This document shows, piece after piece, positions 56,298-64,000 of a stretch of 64,000 nucleotides of DNA. Origin of the DNA: Rhizobacter terrae (GTDB lineage Bacteria > Pseudomonadota > Gammaproteobacteria > Burkholderiales > Burkholderiaceae_C); assembly GCF_003852895.1 (NCBI RefSeq), contig NZ_QUSW01000002.1:682001-746000 (forward strand), given 5' to 3'. The notes below the pieces were generated by a model. It worked only from the letters and a program-made list of their open reading frames with translations. It made no database searches and was not told where the DNA came from. A program made the translations under genes and the position numbers. Numbering within the stretch: the stretch's first letter is position 1; each line of letters begins with the position of its first letter.

Positions 56298-57683
56298 TCA
56301 ATGCCGGTCGTGCAAATCGCGCAAGTACTGCTCGGGCACTGGCTCGCCGGTGAGGGTTTGCAGGAAGGCCTTCAGCCAGGCCTTCTCGGGCAGCGACAGG
56401 TGCAGGGGTCGAATCTCCTTCGGTCCGCCGCGGAACGTGCCCGCGGGGTCGCCGCCGCGGTCGTAGAAGTCGATCACGTCGTCCAGCGTGGCTGCCTGGC
56501 CGCTGCGGAAATAGGGCGCCGTCTCCGCCACCTGGCGCAGGCCCTTGGTGCGCCACAGCCCGTCGGGGATGGAACGCGAACAGAAGTTGCCGTTGCGAGT
56601 GGTGGTGGGATCGTCGCTGAAATGGCCGTTGACACTGAAGTCGCCGCCGGCCACCGAGGGGTCGCAAATCAACGCCTGGTTGAATGCGCGACCGATTTCG
56701 TTGGGGTCGGCGTGCGGCGATAGCGTGGTGTCGATCTTCAGCCCGATGACGTGGAAATCGTCGTCCGAAAACATCGGCGTGTAGTGGCATTGAATGCACT
56801 GCGCCTTGCCGAGAAAGAGCTTCAATCCCTTCTTGGCCTCGTCGCTGATCGCGTGCCGATCGCCGGCCACCCAGCGGTCGAACGGTGCATCACGGCTGAC
56901 CAGCTTGCGCAAATACGCCTCCATCGCCTTGCCGTAGTTGACCAGCACGCGGTTGACGATCTCCTTGTCGCCGGGCGACAGGCCATTCCAGTTGGCACTG
57001 TCGGTGTAGGGCGATCCGGTGGCTGGAAAGCGTTTGTGATCGGCCAAGCCGGGATCCAGCGGCCATTCGGGGAACGCGTGGTTGTAGTTGGCGCGATAGT
57101 GGTCGAAGATCACGTGCGCCAATTGCAATCGGCTGCCGTTCTGCACCGGTGGTCCTTCCGGTTCGCTCTGGGCGTCGAACCATTCAGAGTCCGAATACCC
57201 ATCGTTCTCGCGCCAGTGGGCCTTCGTCACCGGATGCACGTAGAACACCGTGTTCACGACGCTGGAGACATTGCGCGTCATCCACAGCGAGCCCAGCGCG
57301 GTCGCATTCGGAATCGGTCCGCCGTTGTTGGAGCGAATGTCGATCAGCCAGCGCGATTCGGGCATGTGGCAATTGCGGCACGCGATCTTGCCGCTCTCGC
57401 CGACGGCGCCGAGTTGGCCTTCGGCGGGGGTTCCCGTCTGGATCGGCCCCGACAGTCGGGGCTCGAAGAACAGCTTCTGTCCGAGCAGAGCCGCCGCCGG
57501 CGAGTCGCGGTACTTGTTGGTGGTGTCCACAGGCAGCGCCGGCAAGGGCGACAGCGAACGGATCGTCGCCCACTCGGCCCGCGTGAAGCCCTCGCGGTCG
57601 TCACCGTCGCCCCACACCAGGCTGCAGGTCAGCCACGCAGCCAATCCGCCAACCAGCCCCCAGAGGATTCGGTACTTGCTCAT
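56298..57683 (-). CDS. Di-haem cytochrome c peroxidase family protein
   Basis: 461 residues. Signal peptide (about 1-25). Two CxxCH haem sites: CRNCH (about 106) in the N-terminal domain and CIQCH (about 296) in the C-terminal domain, the two-domain arrangement of CcpA/MauG proteins. AETAPYFRSGQAATLDDVIDFYDRGG near the end is the conserved C-terminal signature. At 461 residues it is longer than the classic 320-350 CcpA; insertions lie between the haem domains. It probably reduces peroxide or carries out MauG-like oxidation in the periplasm. Convergent with trpS. Confidence 0.88.
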   Translation of the reverse strand: MSKYRILWGLVGGLAAWLTCSLVWGDGDDREGFTRAEWATIRSLSPLPALPVDTTNKYRDSPAAALLGQKLFFEPRLSGPIQTGTPAEGQLGAVGESGKIACRNCHMPESRWLIDIRSNNGGPIPNATALGSLWMTRNVSSVVNTVFYVHPVTKAHWRENDGYSDSEWFDAQSEPEGPPVQNGSRLQLAHVIFDHYRANYNHAFPEWPLDPGLADHKRFPATGSPYTDSANWNGLSPGDKEIVNRVLVNYGKAMEAYLRKLVSRDAPFDRWVAGDRHAISDEAKKGLKLFLGKAQCIQCHYTPMFSDDDFHVIGLKIDTTLSPHADPNEIGRAFNQALICDPSVAGGDFSVNGHFSDDPTTTRNGNFCSRSIPDGLWRTKGLRQVAETAPYFRSGQAATLDDVIDFYDRGGDPAGTFRGGPKEIRPLHLSLPEKAWLKAFLQTLTGEPVPEQYLRDLHDRH

Positions 57684-57878
57684 CGGCTGAACTGTGCGGC
57701 GACGCGACAGCCACCGCAGCAGGGTTTCCCCGAGGATCCAGATGCGCCACGGTTCGCTTGTTTCTGCATCAACTCATGAGGGAGGTTCCCGGAAGTCCTG
57801 TCGAAAACCCGGGCCGTCGTTCGTCGTTCGATGAGGTGGGGCCATGCCGGCGCCGCCCGACGCTGCCAAAGGAGAGTC

Positions 57879-58553
57879 ATGAAGCTTCTGCTGACTTCCG
57901 CGGGTGTGAAAAACGCCAGGATTCATCAAGCGCTGGTCGAACTGCTGGGCAAGCCCATCGCCGACTGTCACGCGCTTTGCATTCCCACCGCACACTATGG
58001 CCATCCCCGTGGCACGCCGACCGGCGCTTACCGCTTCGTCAGCGGCCGGGAGGCTGCCTGCCCGATGGTCGAGCTCGGGTGGAAATCAGTTGGCCTGCTG
58101 GAACTGACGGTGCTGCCGCACATCGCCCCCGAACGATGGACGACATGGGTGCGCAACGCCGACATCCTGCTGGCCGACGGCGGTGACGCCGTTTTCCTGG
58201 CCCACTGGCTGCGCCAGTCAGGCTTGGCGGACCTGTTGCCCTCTTTGGCAGGCAAGACGTGGATGGGTCTGAGCGCCGGGAGCATGGCCATAACGCCCCG
58301 CGTGGGTGAAGCCTTTGTCGAGATGAAGCCTTCGATCACGGGCGATGACAAGGGGCTGGGCCTCGTCAACTTTTCCATCTTTCCTCACCTCGACTACCCG
58401 GACTTCCCGGAAAACGCCATGGCCCATGCTGAGCGTTGGGCCGCGGGGCTCGGCAACCCGTCGTATGCAATCGACGACCAGACCGCCATCCAGGTCGTGG
58501 ACGGCAAGGTCAATGTCGTCTCCGAAGGGCGCTGGAGATACTTCGGCGGCTGA
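57879..58553 (+). CDS. Peptidase S51 family protein (peptidase E-like)
   Basis: 224 residues. Starts MKLLLTSAGVKNARIHQALVELLGKP, with the nucleophile Ser in WMGLSAGSMAITP and ADGGDAVFLAHWLR, matching the S51 alpha-aspartyl dipeptidase/cyanophycinase fold, then HLDYPDFPENAMAHAERWAA. GGAGAG precedes the ATG at 57879. Peptidase E cleaves Asp-Xaa dipeptides; the substrate here is untested. Not part of an operon. Confidence 0.85.
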   Translation: MKLLLTSAGVKNARIHQALVELLGKPIADCHALCIPTAHYGHPRGTPTGAYRFVSGREAACPMVELGWKSVGLLELTVLPHIAPERWTTWVRNADILLADGGDAVFLAHWLRQSGLADLLPSLAGKTWMGLSAGSMAITPRVGEAFVEMKPSITGDDKGLGLVNFSIFPHLDYPDFPENAMAHAERWAAGLGNPSYAIDDQTAIQVVDGKVNVVSEGRWRYFGG

Positions 58554-58589
58554 GGCGACTCGGCAATTGCGACGTGCTGGGCTTCCAAA

Positions 58590-58913
58590 TCACACGGACA
58601 TGTTCATGATGTCCGAGTAGGCCTGGACAAGCTTGTTGCGCACCTGCAGCGTCGCCTGGAACCCGATCTGCGCCTTCTGCATCGCCACCATCGTCTCTTC
58701 GATGGACACCGTCGGGTTGTCCAGCTGCACCTGGCGCTGCAGCTCGGTCGCATTGTTCTGCGTGGAACTCACCGACTTCAGCGCATTCGTCAGCGCCGAA
58801 GAGAAGTCCCCCTTCTCCACCGCCTTGCCCTGCTGGATGGGCATGCCATTCGTGTCCAGGCCGGCACGGGCCACGGCCTGGGCGAAGTTGAATGGCTTGA
58901 GGGTGACGTTCAT
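58590..58913 (-). CDS. fliE: Flagellar hook-basal body protein FliE
   Basis: 107 residues. C-terminal half carries the FliE signature: NPTVSIEETMVAMQKAQIGFQATLQVRNKLVQAYSDIMNM. Joins the MS ring to the rod. ATG 58913 has AGGAG at good spacing; the frame extends to 58997. Divergent from fliF. Confidence 0.95.
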   Translation of the reverse strand: MNVTLKPFNFAQAVARAGLDTNGMPIQQGKAVEKGDFSSALTNALKSVSSTQNNATELQRQVQLDNPTVSIEETMVAMQKAQIGFQATLQVRNKLVQAYSDIMNMSV

Positions 58914-59188
58914 GGGGTGCTCCTGAAGAGACTCTTCCGGTCGGACGATCCTAGGGCGGCTTGAGCCCGCCAAAGCGTCGAAAAGCACCCCGAACACCCC
59001 TCAATCCCACGCTGGCGACCCGGCCATCGCCCGGGCCGGTCACGGCTGGAAACAAGCCGCCTTTCCCGCCTTTCTCGCCCGTTCCCCAACCCTCAAGTTC
59101 GGAACAATCCTGTCCATCGAGGGCCTCCGCGTCTGGGGGCCATGGGTCGATGTTCTGGCCCCCAGGGAATCACCAGCAGCAACGAACG
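58914..59188. promoter_or_regulatory. fliE-fliF divergent region with weak sigma-28-like elements
   Basis: 275 bp. Toward fliE (minus strand): TCAA (58961-58964), 15 bases, TCCGACCG (58938-58945). Toward fliF (plus strand): TCAA (59093-59096), 15 bases, GTCCATCG (59112-59119). Both keep the -35 and spacing but match only half of the -10 box. CCTCAAGTTCGGAACAAT before fliF also contains the GGAACAAT block seen at flhB and flhF. Confidence 0.35.
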
Positions 59189-60850
59189 ATGGACAACGCA
59201 ATCGCCATGAAGAACCCGGGTGTGGTGGCCGAAGCCGGCGACGGATTCGGTGCACGCCTGGCCGCCCTGCCCGCCAAGAGCAAGTTCGCGCTGGGCCTGG
59301 GGCTCGCCGCGCTCGTGGGCGTGGTGCTCGCCATGACGCTGTGGAGCCGCGACGGCGACTACAAGGTGCTGTACGCCAACCTGTCCGACAAGGACGGCGG
59401 CGCCATCATCGCCCAGCTCTCCCAGATGAATGTGCCTTACAAGCACGCTGACGGCGGCGCCGCGATCCTCGTGCCGGCCGCCAAGGTGTACGACGTGCGC
59501 CTGAAGATGGCTGCCGCCGGCCTGCCCAAGGGTTCGGTCGCCGGCTTCGAGCTGATGGACAGCGCCCGCTTCGGCCAGACCCAGTTCCAGGAACGCCTGA
59601 CCTTCCAGCGCGGCCTGGAAGGCGAGCTCACCCGCTCTATCACCGCCCTGGCCGCCGTGCAAAGTGCCCGCGTGCACCTGGCCCTGCCCAACCAGAACGG
59701 CTTCTTCCGCGAACAGCAAAAGCCCAGCGCCTCGGTGCTGCTCACCCTGCACCCCGGCCGCACGCTGGACCGCTCGCAGATCGCCGGCATCGTGCACCTG
59801 GTCTCTTCCAGCGTGCCGGAGATGAACCCCAAGGCGGTGAGCGTGCTGGACCAGACCGGCGCCCTGCTCTCGTCTTCCGAAGGCAACAACGGCGCGGGCC
59901 TGGACGCCCAGCAGCTGCAATACGTCAACCAGATCGAGACCGGCTACAGCAAGCGCATCTTCGATCTGCTCGAGCCGGTGGTCGGCCGCGAGAACCTGCG
60001 TGCCACCGTGACGGCCGACGTGGATTTCTCGCAGATCGAAGCCACCAGCGAGGAGTTCAAGCCCAACCAGGGCAAGGACGCGAGCCCCACCATCCGCAGC
60101 CAGCAGACCACCGAGCAGTCCGGCGGCACCGCGGCCCAGCCCAGCGGCATCCCGGGTGCGGCGTCCAACCAGCCGCCCGTGCCGGCCACCGCGCCCATCA
60201 CCGGCGCCGCCCAGCCGCTGCAGGCCGCCCAAGGCGCCGGCGCCACGAACAACAGCCGCCGCGACGCGGTGACCAACTACGAAGTCGACAAGACCGTGCG
60301 CGTCACCCGCAACGCCACCGGCACCGTCAAGCGCCTGAACGCCGCGGTGGTGGTGAACAACCGCGCCGTCACCGACGCCAAGGGCAAGACCACCTACGTG
60401 GCCTTGACGGCCGACGAGATGGAGAAGCTGACCGCCCTGGTGCAGGAAAGCATCGGCTTCAGCAAGGAGCGCGGCGACTCGGTCAAGGTCATCAACGCGC
60501 CGTTCAAGGCCGAGACCATCACCAAGAACGACATGCCCTGGTGGAAGCAGCCCGAGGTGATCGACATGCTGCGCGCCGGCGCTGTGCCCGCGGGCCTCGC
60601 GCTGGTGGCGATGATCGTGTTCTTCGGCCTCATCCGCCCTGCGCTGAAAGCCCTGCTCGCGCCCCCCGCACCGGTGCCCGGCGCCAACCTGAACGTGGTG
60701 GCCGACGACGACATCCTGCCCGCCGCGCCCAAGGCCCTGGAGCCGCCGCGCGTGACCGAGCAGTTGCAAGGTGCCCGCCTGCTGGCCAAGGAAAACCCCG
60801 CGGCTGTCGCGAGCATCGTGCGCGGCTGGGTCAGCGGAGAGACGGTCTAA
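59189..60850 (+). CDS. fliF: Flagellar MS-ring protein FliF
   Basis: 553 residues. Two membrane helices, about 32-50 (FALGLGLAALVGVVLAMTLW) and about 462-482 (GAVPAGLALVAMIVFFGLI), bracket the periplasmic ring-building motifs: DYKVLYANLSDKDGGAI, GSVAGFELMDSARFGQTQFQERLTFQRGLEGEL, SARVHLALPNQNGFFREQQKPSASVLL. The cytoplasmic end is the FliG-binding tail. ATG at 59189 (MDNAIAMKN) lacks a strong Shine-Dalgarno; the frame is open to 58961. First gene of fliFGHI. Confidence 0.95.
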   Translation: MDNAIAMKNPGVVAEAGDGFGARLAALPAKSKFALGLGLAALVGVVLAMTLWSRDGDYKVLYANLSDKDGGAIIAQLSQMNVPYKHADGGAAILVPAAKVYDVRLKMAAAGLPKGSVAGFELMDSARFGQTQFQERLTFQRGLEGELTRSITALAAVQSARVHLALPNQNGFFREQQKPSASVLLTLHPGRTLDRSQIAGIVHLVSSSVPEMNPKAVSVLDQTGALLSSSEGNNGAGLDAQQLQYVNQIETGYSKRIFDLLEPVVGRENLRATVTADVDFSQIEATSEEFKPNQGKDASPTIRSQQTTEQSGGTAAQPSGIPGAASNQPPVPATAPITGAAQPLQAAQGAGATNNSRRDAVTNYEVDKTVRVTRNATGTVKRLNAAVVVNNRAVTDAKGKTTYVALTADEMEKLTALVQESIGFSKERGDSVKVINAPFKAETITKNDMPWWKQPEVIDMLRAGAVPAGLALVAMIVFFGLIRPALKALLAPPAPVPGANLNVVADDDILPAAPKALEPPRVTEQLQGARLLAKENPAAVASIVRGWVSGETV

Positions 60851-60853
60851 GCC

Positions 60854-61861
60854 ATGAGCACCTCCATGGACGATCAAGGCGTGGAAGACGCCGCCATCTT
60901 GCTGATGTCGCTCGGCGAGGAAGAAGCCGCCGAGGTCTTCAAGCACCTGGCTCCGAAGGAAGTGCAGCGCCTGGGCGAGACCATCGCCAAGATGAAGGCC
61001 GTCTCGCGCGAGCGCGTGGACGGCGTGCTGGACAAGTTCACCGTGCTGGCCAGCGACCAGAGCCTGCTGGTGTCCGACACCGACGAGTACGTGAAGACCG
61101 TGTTGCGCAAGGCGCTGGGCGAAGACAAGGCCAACCTGCTGATCGACCGCATCCTGCAAGGCAGCGACATCAGCGGCATTGAAAGCCTGAAGTGGATGGA
61201 CGCAGGCTCGGTGGCCGAGCTGCTGCGCAACGAGCATCCGCAGATCGTCGCGGCCATCCTCGTGCACCTGGACTACGAGCAGGCTTCGTCGGTGCTGAAG
61301 GTGTTCACCGAGCGCCAGCGCAATGAAGTGCTGGTGCGCATCGCCACGCTGGACGGCATCCAGCCGTCCGCCCTCAAGGACCTGAACGAGGTGATGAGCA
61401 AGGTGCTCGCAGGCGGCGACAAGCTGCGAAAGGCGTCGTTGGGAGGCGTCAAGCCCGCCGCCGAAATCATCAACATGATGGGCGCGAGCGTCGAGACGGC
61501 GGTGCTGGACTACATCCGGGAGGCCGACAACGAGCTCGCGCAGAAGATCATGGACAACATGTTCACCTTCGACGATCTGGAGAAGATCGACGACAAGGGC
61601 ATCCAGGCCCTGTTGAAGGAGGTGCAGTCCGAGTCGCTGGTCATCGCGCTCAAGGGCGCGACGCCGGAGATGCGCGAGAAGGTGTTCCGCAACATGTCCA
61701 CCCGCGCGGCCGAGACGCTGCGCGAGGACCTGGAGTCGCGCGGCCCGGTGCGCGTGTCCGAGGTCGAATCGGAACAGAAGGAAATGCTGAAGATCGTCCG
61801 CCGCCTGGCCGACGAAGGCCAGATCGTTCTGGGCGGCGGTGGCGACGATGAGTACCTCTAA
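60854..61861 (+). CDS. fliG: Flagellar motor switch protein FliG
   Basis: 335 residues. Three armadillo-like parts: N-domain that binds FliF (AAILLMSLGEEEAAEVFKHLAPKEVQRLGETI), middle EHPQIVAAILVHLDYEQASSVL with the EHPQ motif, and C-domain with the charged torque helix region (IDDKGIQALLKEVQSESLVIALKGAT, RAAETLREDLESRGPVRVSEVE). Starts 3 bp after fliF. Confidence 0.97.
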   Translation: MSTSMDDQGVEDAAILLMSLGEEEAAEVFKHLAPKEVQRLGETIAKMKAVSRERVDGVLDKFTVLASDQSLLVSDTDEYVKTVLRKALGEDKANLLIDRILQGSDISGIESLKWMDAGSVAELLRNEHPQIVAAILVHLDYEQASSVLKVFTERQRNEVLVRIATLDGIQPSALKDLNEVMSKVLAGGDKLRKASLGGVKPAAEIINMMGASVETAVLDYIREADNELAQKIMDNMFTFDDLEKIDDKGIQALLKEVQSESLVIALKGATPEMREKVFRNMSTRAAETLREDLESRGPVRVSEVESEQKEMLKIVRRLADEGQIVLGGGGDDEYL

Positions 61862-62609
61862 GCCCAAGCCGCAGTTCCGCAACGTGCCGCCGCCCGAGGG
61901 CAGCAAGGCGGCATCGCCCTACGCGCGCTTCATCCCACGCGAGGAGCTGGGCTCCTTCGCGACCTGGAACCCGGGCAACCTCGCGGGTGAAGGCGGGCAG
62001 CAGCCGCAACAGCCGCAGTCGGGCGTGTTCCGCGCCCCGCCGCCCGAGCCCGAGAAGCCGCCGGTGCCCGACATCGCCGCGCAGCTCAAGGCTGCGCGCC
62101 AGAGCGGCTACCAGGACGGCTACCGCGACGGCCTGGCTGCCCTTGAACAGTTCAAGCAGAGCTTCGCCGTGCAAATGACGGCGCAGATCGGCCAGCTCAC
62201 CCACTCCTACGGCCAGGAGCTGGACGCCCTGCAGCAGGACATGGCGCGCGCACTCGCCGTGAGCGCCACGCACCTGGCCCGCCAGATCGTGCGTACCGAG
62301 CTGACCGCCCGCCCCGAACTCGTGGCCCAGGTGGCGCAGGAAGCGCTGGACACGCTCTTGATGAGCGCCCGCCAGATCACCGTGCGCGTGCACCCCGACG
62401 ACCACCCGCTGGTGGCGCAAGGCGCCCACGACGTGCTGCAAGAGCGCGGCGCCCGCCTGCTGGCCGACCACTCCATTGCACGCGGCGGCTGCCTCGTGGA
62501 ATCGGACATCGGCGTGATCGACGCGAGCGTCGCCGCCCGCTGGAAGCGCGCCGTCGCCTCCATCGGCGTCGAAGAGCCCTGGACAGATGCCGCAGAGGAC
62601 AACGAATGA
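61848..62609 (+). CDS. fliH: Flagellar export apparatus protein FliH
   Basis: 253 residues. Pro-rich N-terminus, the GxxxG-like helical region [20 protein letters not shown], and a C-terminal stator-like domain ([45 protein letters not shown]). Regulates the FliI ATPase. Starts 14 bp inside fliG; ATG 61848 preferred over GTG 61839. Confidence 0.92.
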   Translation: MSTSKPKPQFRNVPPPEGSKAASPYARFIPREELGSFATWNPGNLAGEGGQQPQQPQSGVFRAPPPEPEKPPVPDIAAQLKAARQSGYQDGYRDGLAALEQFKQSFAVQMTAQIGQLTHSYGQELDALQQDMARALAVSATHLARQIVRTELTARPELVAQVAQEALDTLLMSARQITVRVHPDDHPLVAQGAHDVLQERGARLLADHSIARGGCLVESDIGVIDASVAARWKRAVASIGVEEPWTDAAEDNE

Positions 62610-64000
62610 TTTCGTCGCCGCTCGAAGAACACGCCCTGGCCACCGCCGAACGGTGGCACCGCTACCTCGCGGACCTCGAATCCTTTCCCAACGACCGCTC
62701 GCCGCTGGAAACGCAAGGCCTGCTGGTGCGCGTGGCCGGCCTGGTGCTGGAGGCCGCCGGCATCCGCGTGCCGGTCGGTTCCGTCTGCGAAGTGCGCCAG
62801 CCCGGCCAGCCGCCGGTGCTGGCCGAGGTGGTCGGCTTCAACGGCGACCGCGCCTACCTCATGCCCACGGGCGACGTGCATGGCCTGGCCAGCGGCGCGC
62901 GCGTGGTGCCCAAGCAGGCGCCGGTGGTGCCGATGCGTCTCGGTGAACACCGCCACCCCTGGCGCCGCAGCGAAGACCGCACGTTGCACCTGCCGGTGGG
63001 CGACGGCCTGCTGGGCCGCGTGGTCGACTCCACCGGCCAGCCCATCGACCGCAAGGGCCCGATCGAGCAGGTGCACAACGAGCCGCTGATCCGCCGCCCC
63101 ATCAACGCCATGGACCGCGACCCCGTGCGCCGTCCGCTGGACACCGGCGTGCGCGCCATCAACAGCATGCTCACCGTGGGCCGCGGCCAGCGCATCGGCC
63201 TGTTCGCCGGCACCGGCGTGGGCAAGTCGGTGCTGCTGGGCATGATGGCCCGCTACACCGAAGCCGACGTGATCGTGGTCGGGCTGATCGGCGAGCGCGG
63301 CCGTGAAGTCAAGGAATTCATCGAAGACATCCTCGGCGAGGAAGGCCTGCGCCGCTCCATCGTCGTGGCGGCGCCCGCCGATGCGCCGCCGCTGACCCGC
63401 ATGCAGGGCGCCAACTACGCCACCGCGATTGCCGAACACTTCCGCGACCGCGGCGCCCATGTGCTGCTGCTGATGGATTCGCTCACCCGCTACGCGATGG
63501 CGCAGCGCGAGATCGCCCTGGCCATCGGCGAGCCGCCTGCCACCAAGGGCTACCCGCCCAGCTGTTTCGCCAAGCTGCCGCAGCTCGTGGAGCGCAGCGG
63601 CAACGGCGCCGCCGGCGGCGGCTCCATCACAGCGTTCTACACCGTGCTGAGCGAAGGCGACGACCAGCAGGACCCGATCGCCGATGCGGCCCGAGGCATC
63701 CTGGACGGCCACATCGTGCTGTCGCGCGAGCTGGCCGAGGCCGGGCACTACCCCGCCATCGACGTGGAGAAGTCCATCTCCCGCGTGATGACCAGCGTGG
63801 CCGACAGCCAGCACGTGGAGGCTTCGCGCCGCTTCCGCCAGATCTACGCCCGCTTCAACAAGGCGCGCGACCTCATCCAGCTCGGCGCCTACGCCCCCGG
63901 CCACGACCCGGAGCTGGACCTCGCCGTGCGGCTGCATCCCACGATGGTGGGGATGCTGCAGCAGAACATGCATGAATGCGCCCCGCTGGCCAAGAGCGTC
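62606..64000 (+). CDS. fliI: Flagellum-specific ATPase FliI (3' end cut by window)
   Basis: ATG at 62606 overlaps the fliH stop (ATGA). The frame is open to the last base, 465 codons, so only a few residues of the usual ~470-480 should be missing. F1-beta-like features: Walker [31 protein letters not shown], Walker [36 protein letters not shown] and the arginine-finger region [21 protein letters not shown]. Supplies energy for flagellar export. Confidence 0.97.
   Translation, partial: MISSPLEEHALATAERWHRYLADLESFPNDRSPLETQGLLVRVAGLVLEAAGIRVPVGSVCEVRQPGQPPVLAEVVGFNGDRAYLMPTGDVHGLASGARVVPKQAPVVPMRLGEHRHPWRRSEDRTLHLPVGDGLLGRVVDSTGQPIDRKGPIEQVHNEPLIRRPINAMDRDPVRRPLDTGVRAINSMLTVGRGQRIGLFAGTGVGKSVLLGMMARYTEADVIVVGLIGERGREVKEFIEDILGEEGLRRSIVVAAPADAPPLTRMQGANYATAIAEHFRDRGAHVLLLMDSLTRYAMAQREIALAIGEPPATKGYPPSCFAKLPQLVERSGNGAAGGGSITAFYTVLSEGDDQQDPIADAARGILDGHIVLSRELAEAGHYPAIDVEKSISRVMTSVADSQHVEASRRFRQIYARFNKARDLIQLGAYAPGHDPELDLAVRLHPTMVGMLQQNMHECAPLAKSV

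Noticed and set aside
59093-61906. 937-codon minus-strand frame over fliF and fliG
   Set aside because: Antisense shadow; fliF and fliG are unmistakable on the plus strand.

Overview
This window is high-GC chromosomal DNA that looks like Burkholderiales, most likely Comamonadaceae (Acidovorax/Variovorax-like). Evidence: the hemC-hemD-hemX-hemY block divergent from ppc, an AlgZ/AlgR-type pair divergent from argH, the flagellar order flhDC / motAB / cheYZ / flhBAFG-fliA, and a PEP-CTERM protein. I read about 55 protein genes, one tRNA-Arg(ACG) and one candidate small RNA. Assignment comes from reading translations and motifs only; no database search was run.

Bases 1-9200: a GGDEF protein cut by the window edge, pobA, a periplasmic binding protein, a modular chitosanase, a formate/nitrite-type channel translationally coupled to a PP2C phosphatase-kinase fusion, two unknown genes and tRNA-Arg. 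Bases 9232-23255: housekeeping genes (hemY, hemX, hemD, hemC, ppc), a GGDEF-EAL protein, an orphan 452-residue protein, a LytTR two-component pair and argH.

Bases 23256-27727 hold the most unusual locus: a 62-residue precursor with a double-glycine leader and a 17-residue core rich in Cys and His, a WH...HH protein of unknown function, an HlyD-type adaptor and an ABC exporter with a C39 leader peptidase. This is a complete inner-membrane peptide maturation and export unit, led by a structured 5' region with two perfect back-to-back palindromes. Bases 27737-34753 follow as accessory genes: two coupled lipoproteins, a PEP-CTERM protein, a frameshifted TonB-C-like gene, a DUF2199 protein, a persulfide dioxygenase-rhodanese fusion, a lipoprotein esterase and a membrane-anchored methyltransferase.

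Bases 34773-64000 are flagellar and chemotaxis genes: a soluble chemoreceptor, fliA, flhG, flhF, flhA, flhB, cheZ, cheY, motB, motA, flhC, flhD on the minus strand; fliC1, fliC2, fliD, fliS, fliT and a PilZ gene on the plus strand; then a non-flagellar interruption (trpS, di-haem peroxidase, peptidase E); then fliE (minus) and fliF-fliG-fliH-fliI (plus, running off the end). Many units carry a recognisable sigma-28 promoter, T(C/T)AA-N15/16-GCCGATA(A/G). One such promoter sits between flhC and motA in front of a hairpin and a strong terminator with no gene between them, which predicts a ~90-nt sigma-28-dependent sRNA.
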